Below, one piece after another: positions 30,873-40,024 of a stretch of DNA of 41,167 nt (its first letter is position 1; each line of letters opens with the position of its first letter). The notes beneath the pieces are model-generated. The model did no database searches. It was not told the origin of the DNA and worked only from the letters and a program-made list of their open reading frames with translations. A program made the translations under genes and the position numbers. Source of the stretch: Streptomyces bambusae (GTDB taxonomy: Bacteria; Actinomycetota; Actinomycetes; Streptomycetales; Streptomycetaceae); the NCBI RefSeq assembly GCF_020532645.1, contig NZ_JAJAUZ010000062.1, positions 1 to 41,167 of the forward strand. Reading direction: 5' to 3'.

Positions 30873-31061
30873 CGGCAGTCGGCGCCCGCCCGGCCGCCCC
30901 CCGGCCGGGCGGCCGCTGCCCGCCGCGGAAGCTGCCCCCACTCGGGTCAACCTGCCCCCCGGCCGCCGCCGGACGGGGGCCGGTGTGCAGCGGGCCCTCT
31001 ACTCTCGCAATCCCGCAGGCCCGCCCGGGGCCTCGCATGTGGGATTGGACGCCGACCGCCC

Positions 31062-32603
31062 GTGCTCGAAGAACCGTCTTCCCCCGCGACCCACAGCCCG
31101 CAGCGCTGGACGGCGCTCTGGGGCATGTGCCTGGCGGCCTCGCTGGTGTGGCTGGCCTTCGCGGACTTCGCGGTGGTGGTGCCCACGATCTCCCGTGACC
31201 TGGCGGTGTCGCTCACCGATCTCCAGTGGGCGAACAACGCCTTCAGCCTGGCCGCCGGGGCGCTGGTGCTCGCGGGCGGAAAGCTGGGAGACGTGTACGG
31301 GCGCAAGCGGCTGCTGCTCATCGGCGTGGCCGCGCTCGGCGCGTTCTCGCTCGTTCCGGCGCTCGTCCCCGGTTCCGCGGGCCTCACCGTCGGACGAGGG
31401 CTGATGGGCGTGGCCGCGGCACTCGTCCTGCCGGGGACCCTCGCGCTCATCCCACCGATGTTCCCGCCGAAGGAACAACCCCGCGCCTTCGGGATGTGGA
31501 TGGCGGTGGCCTGGGTGGCCCAGGCCGCGGGCCCGGCCCTCGGCGGGGTGCTGACCAGCGCGTTCGGATGGCGCTCCATCTTCTGGGTCAACCTGCCGCT
31601 GGCCCTGCTGGCCTACGTCCTGGTCCGGCGGGCGGCCGTCGAGTCCACCGATCCCGGCGCCGGACGGCACGTCGACCCGTGGGGGCTGCTCTCCAGCGCC
31701 GGTGCCGCCTTCCTCCTCCTCTACGCCTGCACGGCGGGCCAGGAATACGGGTTCAGCGCCCCGTTCATCATCGCCCTGTTCTGCGGCGCCGTGGTCCTCG
31801 GCGCGCTGTTCGTCCTCTCGGCGAAGCGCGTCCGGGATCCGCTCGTCGACCTCTCGCTGTTCCGGCTCAGGCCCTTCTCGGGGGCGCTCACCGCGAACTT
31901 CACGATGAACTTCGCCTTCGGCGGCGTCAGCTTCCTCCTCGCCCTCTACCTGCAGGAGGTGCGCGGGTACAGCGCCCTCGTCAGCGGGCTCCTGCTCCTG
32001 CCGTCCATCGTCACCATCCTGTTGTTCAACCCGATCGGCGGGAAGATCGCCCGCCGCTTTGGCCCACGCCTCCCCGTCCGGCTCGGCGTCGTACTGCTCG
32101 GCGCCGGCACGGTCGTCGCCGGCGTGGCCGTGCACGACTACCACTACTGGGTGCTCGTCCTCGGCCTGCTGCTCCTCGGCTGCGGCCTCGGGATCATGTC
32201 GATCCCCCTCTCGGACACGGCCGTCGCGGGCCCGCCGGAGGAACTGGCCGGGACCGCCTCGGGCCTCTTCAAGGTGACCAGCATGCTGGGCGGCTCCTTC
32301 GGAGTGGCCGTACTGGTCGCCGTCCAGCAGGAGCTGGAGACCCGCCAGGCGGTCGACAAGGCCAGGGCCGCGGGCCTGTCGGAGGACCAGGTCGACGAAC
32401 TGGGCAACGCGGTCACGGACTCCGAGCTGTACGACAAGATCCTCGCCGGGGTGGACGAGGCCACCCGCAACGCCATCACCGCCGCCTACCAGGAAGTCGC
32501 CGCCACCGGCACGGGCCGGGCCGTCTTCGCGGCCGGCCTCCTGTGCATCGTCGCCGGACTCGCCCTGCCGCTCATCTGGAGGCGCGAGCGGAAGCGCCGG
32601 TGA
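31062..32603 (+). CDS. MFS multidrug-type exporter, DHA2 (14-helix) family
   Basis: The 513-residue membrane protein has about 14 hydrophobic helices. The N-terminal half carries the MFS motif A GGKLGDVYGRKR between helices 2 and 3, and the motif C-like stretch AVAWVAQAAGPALGGVLTSAFGWRSIFWVNLP typical of EmrB/QacA drug-proton antiporters. A loop of about 60 residues lies before the last helix. The start is GTG 31062 and the ribosome-binding site is weak, so translation may be leaderless. No TetR-type regulator is adjacent. The substrate cannot be told. It ends just before two strong hairpins and converges with the arginine deiminase gene. Confidence 0.92.
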   Translation: MLEEPSSPATHSPQRWTALWGMCLAASLVWLAFADFAVVVPTISRDLAVSLTDLQWANNAFSLAAGALVLAGGKLGDVYGRKRLLLIGVAALGAFSLVPALVPGSAGLTVGRGLMGVAAALVLPGTLALIPPMFPPKEQPRAFGMWMAVAWVAQAAGPALGGVLTSAFGWRSIFWVNLPLALLAYVLVRRAAVESTDPGAGRHVDPWGLLSSAGAAFLLLYACTAGQEYGFSAPFIIALFCGAVVLGALFVLSAKRVRDPLVDLSLFRLRPFSGALTANFTMNFAFGGVSFLLALYLQEVRGYSALVSGLLLLPSIVTILLFNPIGGKIARRFGPRLPVRLGVVLLGAGTVVAGVAVHDYHYWVLVLGLLLLGCGLGIMSIPLSDTAVAGPPEELAGTASGLFKVTSMLGGSFGVAVLVAVQQELETRQAVDKARAAGLSEDQVDELGNAVTDSELYDKILAGVDEATRNAITAAYQEVAATGTGRAVFAAGLLCIVAGLALPLIWRRERKRR

Positions 32604-32613
32604 GCGCATGCCG

Positions 32614-32638
32614 GGGAACCGGGCACCATCCGGTTCCC
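32614..32638 (+). terminator. Hairpin after the MFS gene
   Basis: GGGAACCGG (32614-32622) pairs perfectly with CCGGTTCCC (32630-32638) around a 7-base loop, 11 bases after the MFS stop. It is a likely transcription terminator; no T-run follows. Confidence 0.7.
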
Positions 32639-32649
32639 GGCGCCCCCGA

Positions 32650-32690
32650 GGGCGGCGTGACCGGACCGTCCGTCCGGGGTCACGCCGCCC
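32650..32690. terminator. Strong hairpin between convergent genes
   Basis: A 13-bp perfect stem (32650-32662 with 32678-32690, arms GGGCGGCGTGACC and its complement) encloses a 15-base loop. It sits 16 bases from the stop of the arginine deiminase gene on the other strand and probably stops transcription from both sides. Confidence 0.8.
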
Positions 32691-32705
32691 GGGCCGCCGT
32701 CCCGG

Positions 32706-34637
32706 CTACCGCTTCCACCAGGCGCCGGAGGCGTCCCGCAGGGTGTTCGTCCCGCAGTGCACCTCGCCCATGCCGAGGTGGTAGGTGTACCAGTCGTCGA
32801 TGTACGACACCTTCAGCCCCTCACGCGTGTACGCGGCGGTCACCGCAGCGGTGAAGACGTCCTTGCCGCCGATGACCGGGCCCCACTGCCGGGGTGCGAG
32901 GTAGCGGCCCCGGCCGAGCAGGATGCCGTTGACCGCGCCGGGCACGTACGCGCTCGTCATGACCGTGCCCCGGCCCGCGCGGCCGGCGGGCCCGCCCAGC
33001 TGCTTCTGCTGACCGTACTCGCGCACCACGTCCGGCACCGGCAGGTCGCCGGCGCCCAACCGCGACAGCCGCGGCACGCGGTCGCCCCGCTCGCCCTCCT
33101 CCGTACCGCGCGTGTAGAGCGCGGGGACCCGTACGACCTCGGCGTCCGTCGCGCCTGTCTCGCGCTGGAGGACCGCCAGGTTCGCCTTGATCCGCCGGGC
33201 GGCCAGGACGTTGTCGGCCACCAGCCACTTGGAGGCGAGCGCCTGCGCGATGGTCTCCTTCGGCGCCGGCGCCTCCTCGCTGCCCGGCACCGAGAACATC
33301 CGGACCCGGCCGTGCCCCGCCCGCTGCGCGTCCCGCAGCAGCTTCAGCCCCGCCTCCGGATCGGCGATGCCGATCTTCCAGCCGCGCGGCGTGTCCGCCG
33401 GCAGGAACTGCACGAACTCGTCGACGTGGCCCACGTGCAGCCACGACGTGTCGAGCAGCAGCGGGTCCTGGAAGCCCTGGGACTTCAGCAGCGTCCGCAT
33501 CGCCTGCGCGGGCCGGGAGCCGCTGTCCTTCCGCTCGCCCATGATGATGCGCCCGGCCGGGAACGCCCGGCCGCCGTGGGCGTACGGGGGAACGGTCTCC
33601 AGGTTGCCCATGGAGTTCAGGGTCCACTCCTCCGAGTCGCGGACCCCGGACACCTGGACGACGCCCACGCCGTTGCCGCGCAGCTTCTCGAACAGCTCCC
33701 GCCCGGCCACCCGGTCCGCCTGCGCGGAGCGCAGCATCACCCGGATCACCTGGCGGCGCCCGCCGGGCCCGGTCATGCTGACGTAGCCGGGCTCGACGAA
33801 GTCCTGCGCCCACACGTCGCCGTACTTCTCGAACGTCACCAGCGGCTTGTCGATGCCCGACGCCTTCGCCTCCGCGGCCAGCCCCTTGACGAAGGCCTGC
33901 TGGCGCCGCGCGTACCCCTCGCGGCCGGGGATCTTCGTCACCATCACCTGCTGGGCCTGCTGCAGGTGGTGGTGCGTCAGCAGCGGCGCGACCCGCAGGG
34001 TGACGTCGTCGGAGGCGCTCCTGCCCCGGTCGGTCACCGTCAGGCGTATCACCGCGCGGCCGTCCCAGACCGCCGTGTCGCGTATCACGTCGGTGCCCTC
34101 GACGCCGAGCTCCACACCGGAGCGCAGCTCGGCCGCCGTCAGCCGGGTCCGGGCCGTGACCGGGGTCCAGCCGGTGCCGCGCTTGAGGAACACCCGGGAC
34201 TTCCTGCCCCCGGCGACGACGCTCAGCGACCCGGTCGCGGAGCCGGACACGCCCTCCACGGGTACGGAGCGCACCCGCGCCAGATCGGCGGCGTCCCCGG
34301 CTCCGTTCACCACCGCGTCGGCCGCGTCGTTGCACACGGCCAGCTCGGCGTCCGACAGCTTCCGGCCGCCGGGGCCGACGGTCTTGCACCGCTTGGTGTC
34401 GTCGTCGATGTTCGGCAGGAAGACCGCGCCCCGCTCCGGGCTCCAGCGGTCCTCGCCGGCGGTGTCGGTCGTCCCGGTGACGTCCACGCGCCCGTCCCGG
34501 TTCACGTCCGCGCGCAGATCGACCCGGGGCGGCTCGGCGGCGAACACCGGCGCAACGGGCGCCAGCACGGCCCCGATCGCGGTGATCGCGACGGTCGTCC
34601 GTCGCACATGGCTCGTAGCCAACTCGGTTCCTCTCAT
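32706..34637 (-). CDS. Secreted protein-arginine deiminase (PAD) family enzyme
   Basis: The 643-residue protein has a signal peptide (RR pair, then TVAITAIGAVLAPVAPVFAA) and is exported. Next comes a calcium-type loop ADVNRDGRVDVTG, as in dockerin/EF-hand loops, and the pattern RGAVFLPNIDDDT. The C-terminal half is the PAD catalytic domain: DVWAQDFVEPG, the catalytic His and Asp in LHVGHVDEFVQF, and YIDDWYTYHLGMGEVHCGTN with the nucleophile Cys at about 628. These enzymes turn protein arginine into citrulline in a calcium-dependent way. The ATG at 34637 lacks a ribosome-binding site; TTG 34622 has AGAGGA six bases before it and may be the true start. No other arginine-modifying gene is adjacent. 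Confidence 0.9.
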   Translation of the reverse strand: MRGTELATSHVRRTTVAITAIGAVLAPVAPVFAAEPPRVDLRADVNRDGRVDVTGTTDTAGEDRWSPERGAVFLPNIDDDTKRCKTVGPGGRKLSDAELAVCNDAADAVVNGAGDAADLARVRSVPVEGVSGSATGSLSVVAGGRKSRVFLKRGTGWTPVTARTRLTAAELRSGVELGVEGTDVIRDTAVWDGRAVIRLTVTDRGRSASDDVTLRVAPLLTHHHLQQAQQVMVTKIPGREGYARRQQAFVKGLAAEAKASGIDKPLVTFEKYGDVWAQDFVEPGYVSMTGPGGRRQVIRVMLRSAQADRVAGRELFEKLRGNGVGVVQVSGVRDSEEWTLNSMGNLETVPPYAHGGRAFPAGRIIMGERKDSGSRPAQAMRTLLKSQGFQDPLLLDTSWLHVGHVDEFVQFLPADTPRGWKIGIADPEAGLKLLRDAQRAGHGRVRMFSVPGSEEAPAPKETIAQALASKWLVADNVLAARRIKANLAVLQRETGATDAEVVRVPALYTRGTEEGERGDRVPRLSRLGAGDLPVPDVVREYGQQKQLGGPAGRAGRGTVMTSAYVPGAVNGILLGRGRYLAPRQWGPVIGGKDVFTAAVTAAYTREGLKVSYIDDWYTYHLGMGEVHCGTNTLRDASGAWWKR

Positions 34638-34980
34638 GGGGGATGGCATGTCGGGCCGGAAGAGTGCGTGCACGCCGGGTGCGTTGCCTGCCGGGCCGCG
34701 GATCATCCCCGGGTCGGGACCGGCTGCGACCGGGGAACGAGAACCCCTCGCCCTGTGGGATGACGACACACCCGGCGGACTGCGCTACGAGGACTGCGCC
34801 ACGGGGACCGGGCGTCCGCGGTCGCGAGCAGGGTAGGGATGGGGGAGACGACGCGTCCGGATCGAGGCGAACCGAACCGCCCGCACCGACGTGTCCGATG
34901 ACGTACGGGCAATGCCGCGGCGGAAACGGCCGCGGCGGACGGGCCCCGCACACGGGGATGCTTCAGTTAAGGAGTGTGGC
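34638..34980. other. Divergent intergenic region, no gene seen
   Basis: This 343-base gap between the arginine deiminase and the FHA-monooxygenase genes holds no supported ORF. It must contain both promoters. The best ribosome-binding site is AAGGAG at the right end, which sets the FHA gene start. I see no clear operator. Confidence 0.5.
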
Positions 34981-36918
34981 GTGCCATCGGTCATCGTAGG
35001 TCGCACCGGTCCCTTCGCGGGACAGAGCGTGGTCCTGGGCAGTGCTCCCCTCACCTTCGGCCGCAAGGGCGACAACGACGTCGTCATCGTGAGCCCCAGC
35101 GCCTCCCGGCTGCATGCCGAAATCGTGGCCGAGGAGGCGGGGTTCGTCCTCTACGACCGCGACAGCAGGAACGGCACCTACGTCAACGAGCAGCGCGTCA
35201 CCCGGCACGTGCTGCGCCCGAACGACGAGGTCCGGATCGGCGACGAGACCTTCCTCTACGAGGCGCAGGACTCGATGGAGACGGTCGTCAACCTCTCCCA
35301 GCTCGACCTGCCCAGCCTCGGCAGCACCACCGACCCCAGCGTGCTGCGGGTCACCGTCACCGGCGGCGGCCCGGTGGGTCTGGCCTTCGCCCTGGCCCTC
35401 GACGAGGCGCTGCCCGGCCGGGTGGCGGTCACCCTCTACGACGGCCGCTGGACGCGGCAGGGCTCCCGGGTCGTCTGGAAGGGAGACGACCAGGGCAACA
35501 TCCGCCGCCGGCAGGTCGTCACGGTCCAGAGCCGGCAGTACCTCGCCCTGTCCGACGAGGTGCGGGCGGCGCTGTTCGACGACGCCGGCGCGTACTCGGA
35601 GATGTGGCCCGTCGGCCCGGACTCCGTCGACGGCCGCCCGCCGCGCAACATCCCCATCGCCTACATCGAGGACCGGCTGCTGGCCCTCGCGAACACCAGG
35701 ACCGCCATCCGGCTCGTACCGAAGCGCTTCGACGTGGCGGAACAGCCGCGGATCGACCGGGAGCACGTGCTGGCCATCTGCGAGGGCGGCCGTTCCCGCA
35801 CCCGCGAGCACTTCGCCGACCGCTTCGGCACGGCCGACACCTCCGTCTACTCCCTCGACGGCGAACACCTTCAGGACGTCGTCCTCGGGCTGCGCGTCAA
35901 GTCGAAGCTGCCGGACCCGATGAGCGTCCTGCTGACCGTCTCCCAGAACCGGTTCCTGCTCAACTCGCTGCGCGGCGAAGGCTTCCTGAACATGCGCCTC
36001 ACCCGCGAGGAAGCCCGGAACGTGATCGGCATCGACCCCGTCCGGCAGGTCTTCGAGGAGTGCATCGCCTCCCGCCCCTGCCTGATGAGCCGCGAAGAGG
36101 ACCACGAGTTCCGCTGCCCCACCCACGGCACCCTGTTCCTGCCCGCGCTGCTGCGCAGCTCACCGCTGTGGAAGGACATCCGGCAGGGCCTGCGCCTGTT
36201 CGGCGTGGCCGACGACGACCTGACCGCGATCACCTCGTTCCGCCTGGACATGGTCCAGCGCCCGCGGTTCACCGCCCAGTTGAGCCGCCGCACCGCGACC
36301 ACCCCGGGCACGTACGGCTTCCTGCTCGGCGACGCGGCCAACGCCATCCACTTCTGGCCGGGCCGCGGCCTCAACAGCGGCCTCGCCTCCGCCACCTCCC
36401 TGGCCCGCTCGCTCGGGCGCACCTGGCGCGGCAGGCCGCTGCGCGACGCCGACTTCATCCGGCACGAGGCGGCGATGTCCATGCTCCAGTACCGGCACAA
36501 GAGCCGCGCCTGGAACGCCATGGTCACCACCGACGACCAGGGCGTCACCCGCGCGATCAAGGACATCATCGCCCACAGCGCGCAGACGCCGCCCGGCGCC
36601 GGCCCGTCCGACGACGCGGCCGCCCTGCTCGACCGCATGGCCGCCATCCGCGAACGGCTCGCGCCCCGGCTGCCCGGCATGCCGACGGACGCCGAACTGC
36701 GCGCCCACCTCGCCACGATCGCCCCCGCCACCCTCCGCACCCTCCGGGAGAGCGGGGCCTGGGACACCCTCATCGTCGGCGGCGAGGAAGCCGACATCGA
36801 CCTCTTCTACCAGTCGGACTCCCCGGTCTACGTCCCGCGCCCCGCCGACCCGCGGAGCACGCCGGCCGACACCGGGCTGCCGCTGTCCAACCCGTACGCG
36901 GGCCCCCTGCGGACCTGA
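34981..36918 (+). CDS. FHA domain fused to a MICAL-like FAD monooxygenase
   Basis: The 645-residue protein begins with an FHA phosphothreonine-binding domain (about 5-95) with the expected GRKGDND, SxSRLHAE and DRDSRNGTYVN residues. From about 122 an FAD-binding hydroxylase domain follows: VTGGGPVGLAFALAL (126-140), the CEGGRSRTR segment at about 267-275, and GDAANAIHFWPGRGLNSG at 450-467. The FWPxGxG form of the last motif is typical of MICAL flavin monooxygenases, which oxidise methionine in actin. The GTG at 34981 is chosen because AAGGAG lies seven bases before it; a longer frame to 34891 is noise. The FHA part suggests that a kinase-phosphorylated partner recruits the enzyme. The substrate is unknown. 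Confidence 0.87.
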   Translation: MPSVIVGRTGPFAGQSVVLGSAPLTFGRKGDNDVVIVSPSASRLHAEIVAEEAGFVLYDRDSRNGTYVNEQRVTRHVLRPNDEVRIGDETFLYEAQDSMETVVNLSQLDLPSLGSTTDPSVLRVTVTGGGPVGLAFALALDEALPGRVAVTLYDGRWTRQGSRVVWKGDDQGNIRRRQVVTVQSRQYLALSDEVRAALFDDAGAYSEMWPVGPDSVDGRPPRNIPIAYIEDRLLALANTRTAIRLVPKRFDVAEQPRIDREHVLAICEGGRSRTREHFADRFGTADTSVYSLDGEHLQDVVLGLRVKSKLPDPMSVLLTVSQNRFLLNSLRGEGFLNMRLTREEARNVIGIDPVRQVFEECIASRPCLMSREEDHEFRCPTHGTLFLPALLRSSPLWKDIRQGLRLFGVADDDLTAITSFRLDMVQRPRFTAQLSRRTATTPGTYGFLLGDAANAIHFWPGRGLNSGLASATSLARSLGRTWRGRPLRDADFIRHEAAMSMLQYRHKSRAWNAMVTTDDQGVTRAIKDIIAHSAQTPPGAGPSDDAAALLDRMAAIRERLAPRLPGMPTDAELRAHLATIAPATLRTLRESGAWDTLIVGGEEADIDLFYQSDSPVYVPRPADPRSTPADTGLPLSNPYAGPLRT

Positions 36919-36947
36919 TCGACGGGCCTGCGCGGGGAGGGGTGGGG

Positions 36948-37454
36948 TCACACGGCCCGGTACATGGCCAGCCGCGGCCACCGGTCCAGGCCGTGGGCCG
37001 CCTCCCGGGCGCGGATCTCCCGCAGCTCCGGTCCGAGGCCGGCGTCGTCGAGCGGGGTGAACCCGCAGCGGGCGTAGTAGGGGGCGTTCCACGGCACGTC
37101 GGCGAAGGTGGTGAGGGTCAGCGCCGGGATGCCGTGGGCCGCCGCCCGCCGGGCGAGGTGGTCGAGGAGGGCGCGCCCGATGCCGCGGCGGGCGCTGTCC
37201 GGGTGCACCGAGACCTGCTCGACGTGGAGGTTCCCGTCGACGTGCTGGGCGATGAGGTAGGCGACGGGGGCACCGTCCGCGCCCACGGCCGCCCAGGCCA
37301 GCCCCGACTGCCGGTAGCGGGCGAGTTCGTCGAGCGGCAGCGGCTCGTCGTCGGCGATCTCGGGCATGCCGACGTCCCGGAAGCACCGGCCGGCGGCCCG
37401 CTCGATGTCCTGGAGCAGGGGCAGTTCCTCGGATCGGACCTCTCGGATCTCCAT
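36948..37454 (-). CDS. GNAT-family N-acetyltransferase
   Basis: The 168-residue enzyme has the GNAT fold. The acetyl-CoA-binding motif A is VEQVSVHPDSARRGIGRALLDHLARRA with the R/QxxGxG/A loop, preceded by AYLIAQHVDGNLHVEQ, and motif B includes TTFADVPWNAPYYARCGF. It transfers an acetyl group to an unknown amine. The ATG at 37454 is the first start after which the fold is complete; its ribosome-binding site is weak. It is divergent from the GPP34 gene and converges with the FHA-monooxygenase, whose stop lies 29 bases away. Confidence 0.9.
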   Translation of the reverse strand: MEIREVRSEELPLLQDIERAAGRCFRDVGMPEIADDEPLPLDELARYRQSGLAWAAVGADGAPVAYLIAQHVDGNLHVEQVSVHPDSARRGIGRALLDHLARRAAAHGIPALTLTTFADVPWNAPYYARCGFTPLDDAGLGPELREIRAREAAHGLDRWPRLAMYRAV

Positions 37455-37590
37455 GCCGACGATTCTGCCGGTCGGCACGTGCGCGTCCGCGGTCAGGGGG
37501 AGCGCGTCCCGGCCGCCCGGAAGATCCGCCGGACGGCTGCGCGAACGGGCCGCCGGCGGCCACACTGGGCGTACACGAGAGGAGAAACGG

Positions 37591-38202
37591 ATGTCGACGG
37601 CGAAGGACCTGTTCATCATCGCCCTGGACCCGCGGTTCGCCGAGGCCGTCGGGCAGGGCGACCTGTCCCTGGCCCTGGCGGGCGCGGAACTGGTCGACCT
37701 CATCGGCACGCAGGCCGTCGCACTGGACGGCGACCGCGTGGTGCCGGGCGCACCGGCCGGCCAGCAGGACGGCCTCCTGGACGAGGCGGCGGCCGCGCTG
37801 CTGCGGCAGGCACCGTACGAGGAGGTGCAGGAGTGGCTGTGGCGGCGGGGGCGGGATCTCGCGGCGGTCTACCAGCGCACCCTGGAGGCGGACGGAGCAC
37901 TGTCCCCGCAGCGCCGGGGCCGCCTGGGCCTGGGCGCCGTACGGGTGGAACCGGTGGACTCGCCGGCGCGCGAGCGGGCCGAGGGCCGGCTGGCGGTGGC
38001 GGAGCCGGTGCTCTGCGCGCTCGCCTCGGCGATCGGCATCGACCCGGACGGGGACGGGCCGGACGAGGGGACGGACCTCGGGGACGGGCCGGTCACGACC
38101 GTGCTGGCCGCGGTCAACGACGCGGTGATGGAGCTGGAAGCCGTACGGCAGCGGCGTTCCATCGAGGCGGCGGCGTTCGCGAACGTGTGGCGCGTCCCTT
38201 AG
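37591..38202 (+). CDS. GPP34 (GOLPH3-like) protein
   Basis: The 203-residue protein is of the GPP34/GOLPH3 family, in which the eukaryotic members bind phosphatidylinositol-4-phosphate at the Golgi. Family traits are the N-terminal MSTAKDLFIIALD, the hydrophobic LALAGAELVDLIGTQAVALDGDRVV, and an all-helical C-terminal half. Bacterial members are common in streptomycetes and of unknown role. The start ATG 37591 is preceded by AGAGGAGA, a strong ribosome-binding site. It converges with the TIGR04222 gene, with 39 bases between the stops, in which the GC-rich arms GAGCC and GGGCTC could form a weak hairpin. Confidence 0.88.
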   Translation: MSTAKDLFIIALDPRFAEAVGQGDLSLALAGAELVDLIGTQAVALDGDRVVPGAPAGQQDGLLDEAAAALLRQAPYEEVQEWLWRRGRDLAAVYQRTLEADGALSPQRRGRLGLGAVRVEPVDSPARERAEGRLAVAEPVLCALASAIGIDPDGDGPDEGTDLGDGPVTTVLAAVNDAVMELEAVRQRRSIEAAAFANVWRVP

Positions 38203-38241
38203 GAGCCGGGGCCCGGAGCGGGTGGGCGGCGGGTCCCGGGC

Positions 38242-39063
38242 TCACAGGCCGCCGAGGCCGGGGCCTTCGTGGACGGTGCCGCCGCCTGCCCCGCCTGCCC
38301 CGCCTGCCCCGCTGGTCGAGCTGCCGCCGGAGCGGAAAAGGCCCGTGACCGGCATTTTGTACAGGGCCATCAGGGTGAAGGCGGCGTGCTGTCGGTCGTA
38401 CAGGACCAGGCCCGGTCCGAGCGTGGGCCGCGGCGCCACGGCGTTCAGGCCGGCCAGCAGCCGGCGACCGCGGCGGGATGCGTTGCCGCGGCGCTCCGGG
38501 CAGAGCCGTACGACCGCACTGCCCAGGGCGACCAGCCCGGCGAGGACACCGGTGCCCAGCGGCGACCGGGTGGAGATGAGGACCAGGGCGCCCACGGCCG
38601 CGACGGCCACCACGACGGTCAGGTGCACGTTGAACGAACGCTCGTTGCGGCTGCGCGTGACCAGGCCCGCCGCGGCCAGCTCCCGCTCCAGTGCCCGTAC
38701 CTCGGCCAGCTGCGCCACCCGCTCGCGCAGCTCCCACGGCCGGAGGCCGCCCTGTGCGGGCAGGTCGGCGAGGACCGCCGCGTGGAGCGGGTCCCCGCCC
38801 GCCGGCCGGGTGCCGGCCCGCAGCCGTCCGCCGTCCGAGAGGCCCAGGATCCCCGACTCGACCATGGCCTCCACCAGCGTCGTGGCCAGGTGCCGCGGAT
38901 CCTCCTCGTCGGCCTTCAGCGCCGCGACCTCGTAGAGGGACAGCGGAACGCCCTCCGGTCTCGCCGCCGTCACCGGCGGGCACTGGGCCCACAGCCAGAA
39001 GCCGGCCCGGTACGCACACGAGACCGCCATCACCCCCGCGCACACCCACAGCAGCACGCCCAT
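38242..39063 (-). CDS. TIGR04222-type membrane protein
   Basis: The 273-residue protein begins with a membrane helix (MGVLLWVCAGVMAVSCAY), continues with a soluble part of about 110 residues, then two close membrane helices around residues 145-185 (VHLTVVVAVAAVGALVLI and LAGLVALGSAVV), and ends in a Gly-rich GAGGAGGAGGG tail. This architecture fits the TIGR04222 family of actinobacterial membrane proteins of unknown function. The soluble part (ERVAQLAEVRALERELAAAGLVTRSRNER) looks helical. The ATG at 39063 follows GAGGGGG. The next gene starts 169 bases away on the other strand. Confidence 0.82.
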   Translation of the reverse strand: MGVLLWVCAGVMAVSCAYRAGFWLWAQCPPVTAARPEGVPLSLYEVAALKADEEDPRHLATTLVEAMVESGILGLSDGGRLRAGTRPAGGDPLHAAVLADLPAQGGLRPWELRERVAQLAEVRALERELAAAGLVTRSRNERSFNVHLTVVVAVAAVGALVLISTRSPLGTGVLAGLVALGSAVVRLCPERRGNASRRGRRLLAGLNAVAPRPTLGPGLVLYDRQHAAFTLMALYKMPVTGLFRSGGSSTSGAGGAGGAGGGTVHEGPGLGGL

Positions 39064-39232
39064 GCATCCGCCCCCTCGTCTCCCCGCCCCCATTCGGGTA
39101 TGCCCGGACGGCATCCGGCGGAACCGGGTACGAACGCGTCTGCGGCGGCTTGCGGGGCCGCCGCACCGCGGTGACGCTGGACCCGGTACGGCCGACCACG
39201 AGCGGCATCCAGCACGGCCAGGGAGCGGTGAC

Positions 39233-40012
39233 ATGACCGAGCACGGTGAGCACACCTCGCACGGCGGCGGAGCCCCGGCAGCCGACCCCGAGGGCTTCCA
39301 CGGCATGGCGGTCGTGGGGGAGAAGTGCGTCTTCCTCTCCCACCTGCCGATGACCCACACCCCGCACGACTACCAGGTGATCCTGCGCGGATCCTTCGGA
39401 GCGTCCGACGGCGCCTACTTCTCCGACAAGCAGGCGCACCCGGAGTCCCGGATCTACACGGTCGAGCCCGAGAAGTTCCTGCTGCCCGACCTGTTCCCCG
39501 GGGACGACGGCACACCCCCGAAACGGACGTCCTTCAAGGCGAACCTGCACCGCAACCACTTCGAGGCGCCGCCCGCCCACGCCGACCCGCCGCCGGTGGA
39601 GATCCTGACCGGCGTCCGGGTCGAGGTCGAGGACGTGGTCTGGCACCACCGGTTCGTGCCCGACGCCGAGCGGCCCGAGGAACTGCCGTACGTCCTGTTC
39701 GGCCACGGGACGGAGCTGTTCGTGGCGCACCGCATCACCGGGCCCTTCCGCCCGGGCGACCCGCAGGAGTTCGACCACCTGCTGACGGTCGGGATCCAGG
39801 GCACGCAGCTCTCCGCCGACGCCCTCGGCAAGGGCATCCCCCTGACCGTGACCGGCCGGCCCAACGACCCGGACGGGCGGCTGAAGGAGGGCGAAACGGT
39901 GCGCACGGTGGCGGATCTGAACGGCCGTCCCACCCCGATCACCCTCGACGTCGGGTCCGACCTCTACTTCGACACCGCGGACCTCACCCCGCGTCACGGG
40001 CACGAGCACTGA
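39233..40012 (+). CDS. Conserved soluble protein of unknown function
   Basis: The 259-residue protein is acidic and His-rich, with no signal peptide or membrane helix. It has recognisable blocks FHGMAVVGEKCVFLSHLPMTHTPHDYQVIL, a central ILTGVRVEVEDVVWHHRFVPDAERPEELPY, and ITLDVGSDLYFDTADLT, and ends in HGHEH. I do not recognise the family. Several clustered histidines (HGEHTSHGG, THTPHD, WHHRF) could bind metal, but this is only a reading. The ATG at 39233 is preceded by GGGAG seven bases upstream. It converges with the ABC permease, stops 12 bases apart. Confidence 0.65.
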   Translation: MTEHGEHTSHGGGAPAADPEGFHGMAVVGEKCVFLSHLPMTHTPHDYQVILRGSFGASDGAYFSDKQAHPESRIYTVEPEKFLLPDLFPGDDGTPPKRTSFKANLHRNHFEAPPAHADPPPVEILTGVRVEVEDVVWHHRFVPDAERPEELPYVLFGHGTELFVAHRITGPFRPGDPQEFDHLLTVGIQGTQLSADALGKGIPLTVTGRPNDPDGRLKEGETVRTVADLNGRPTPITLDVGSDLYFDTADLTPRHGHEH

Positions 40013-40024
40013 CGCGGTCTCCGG

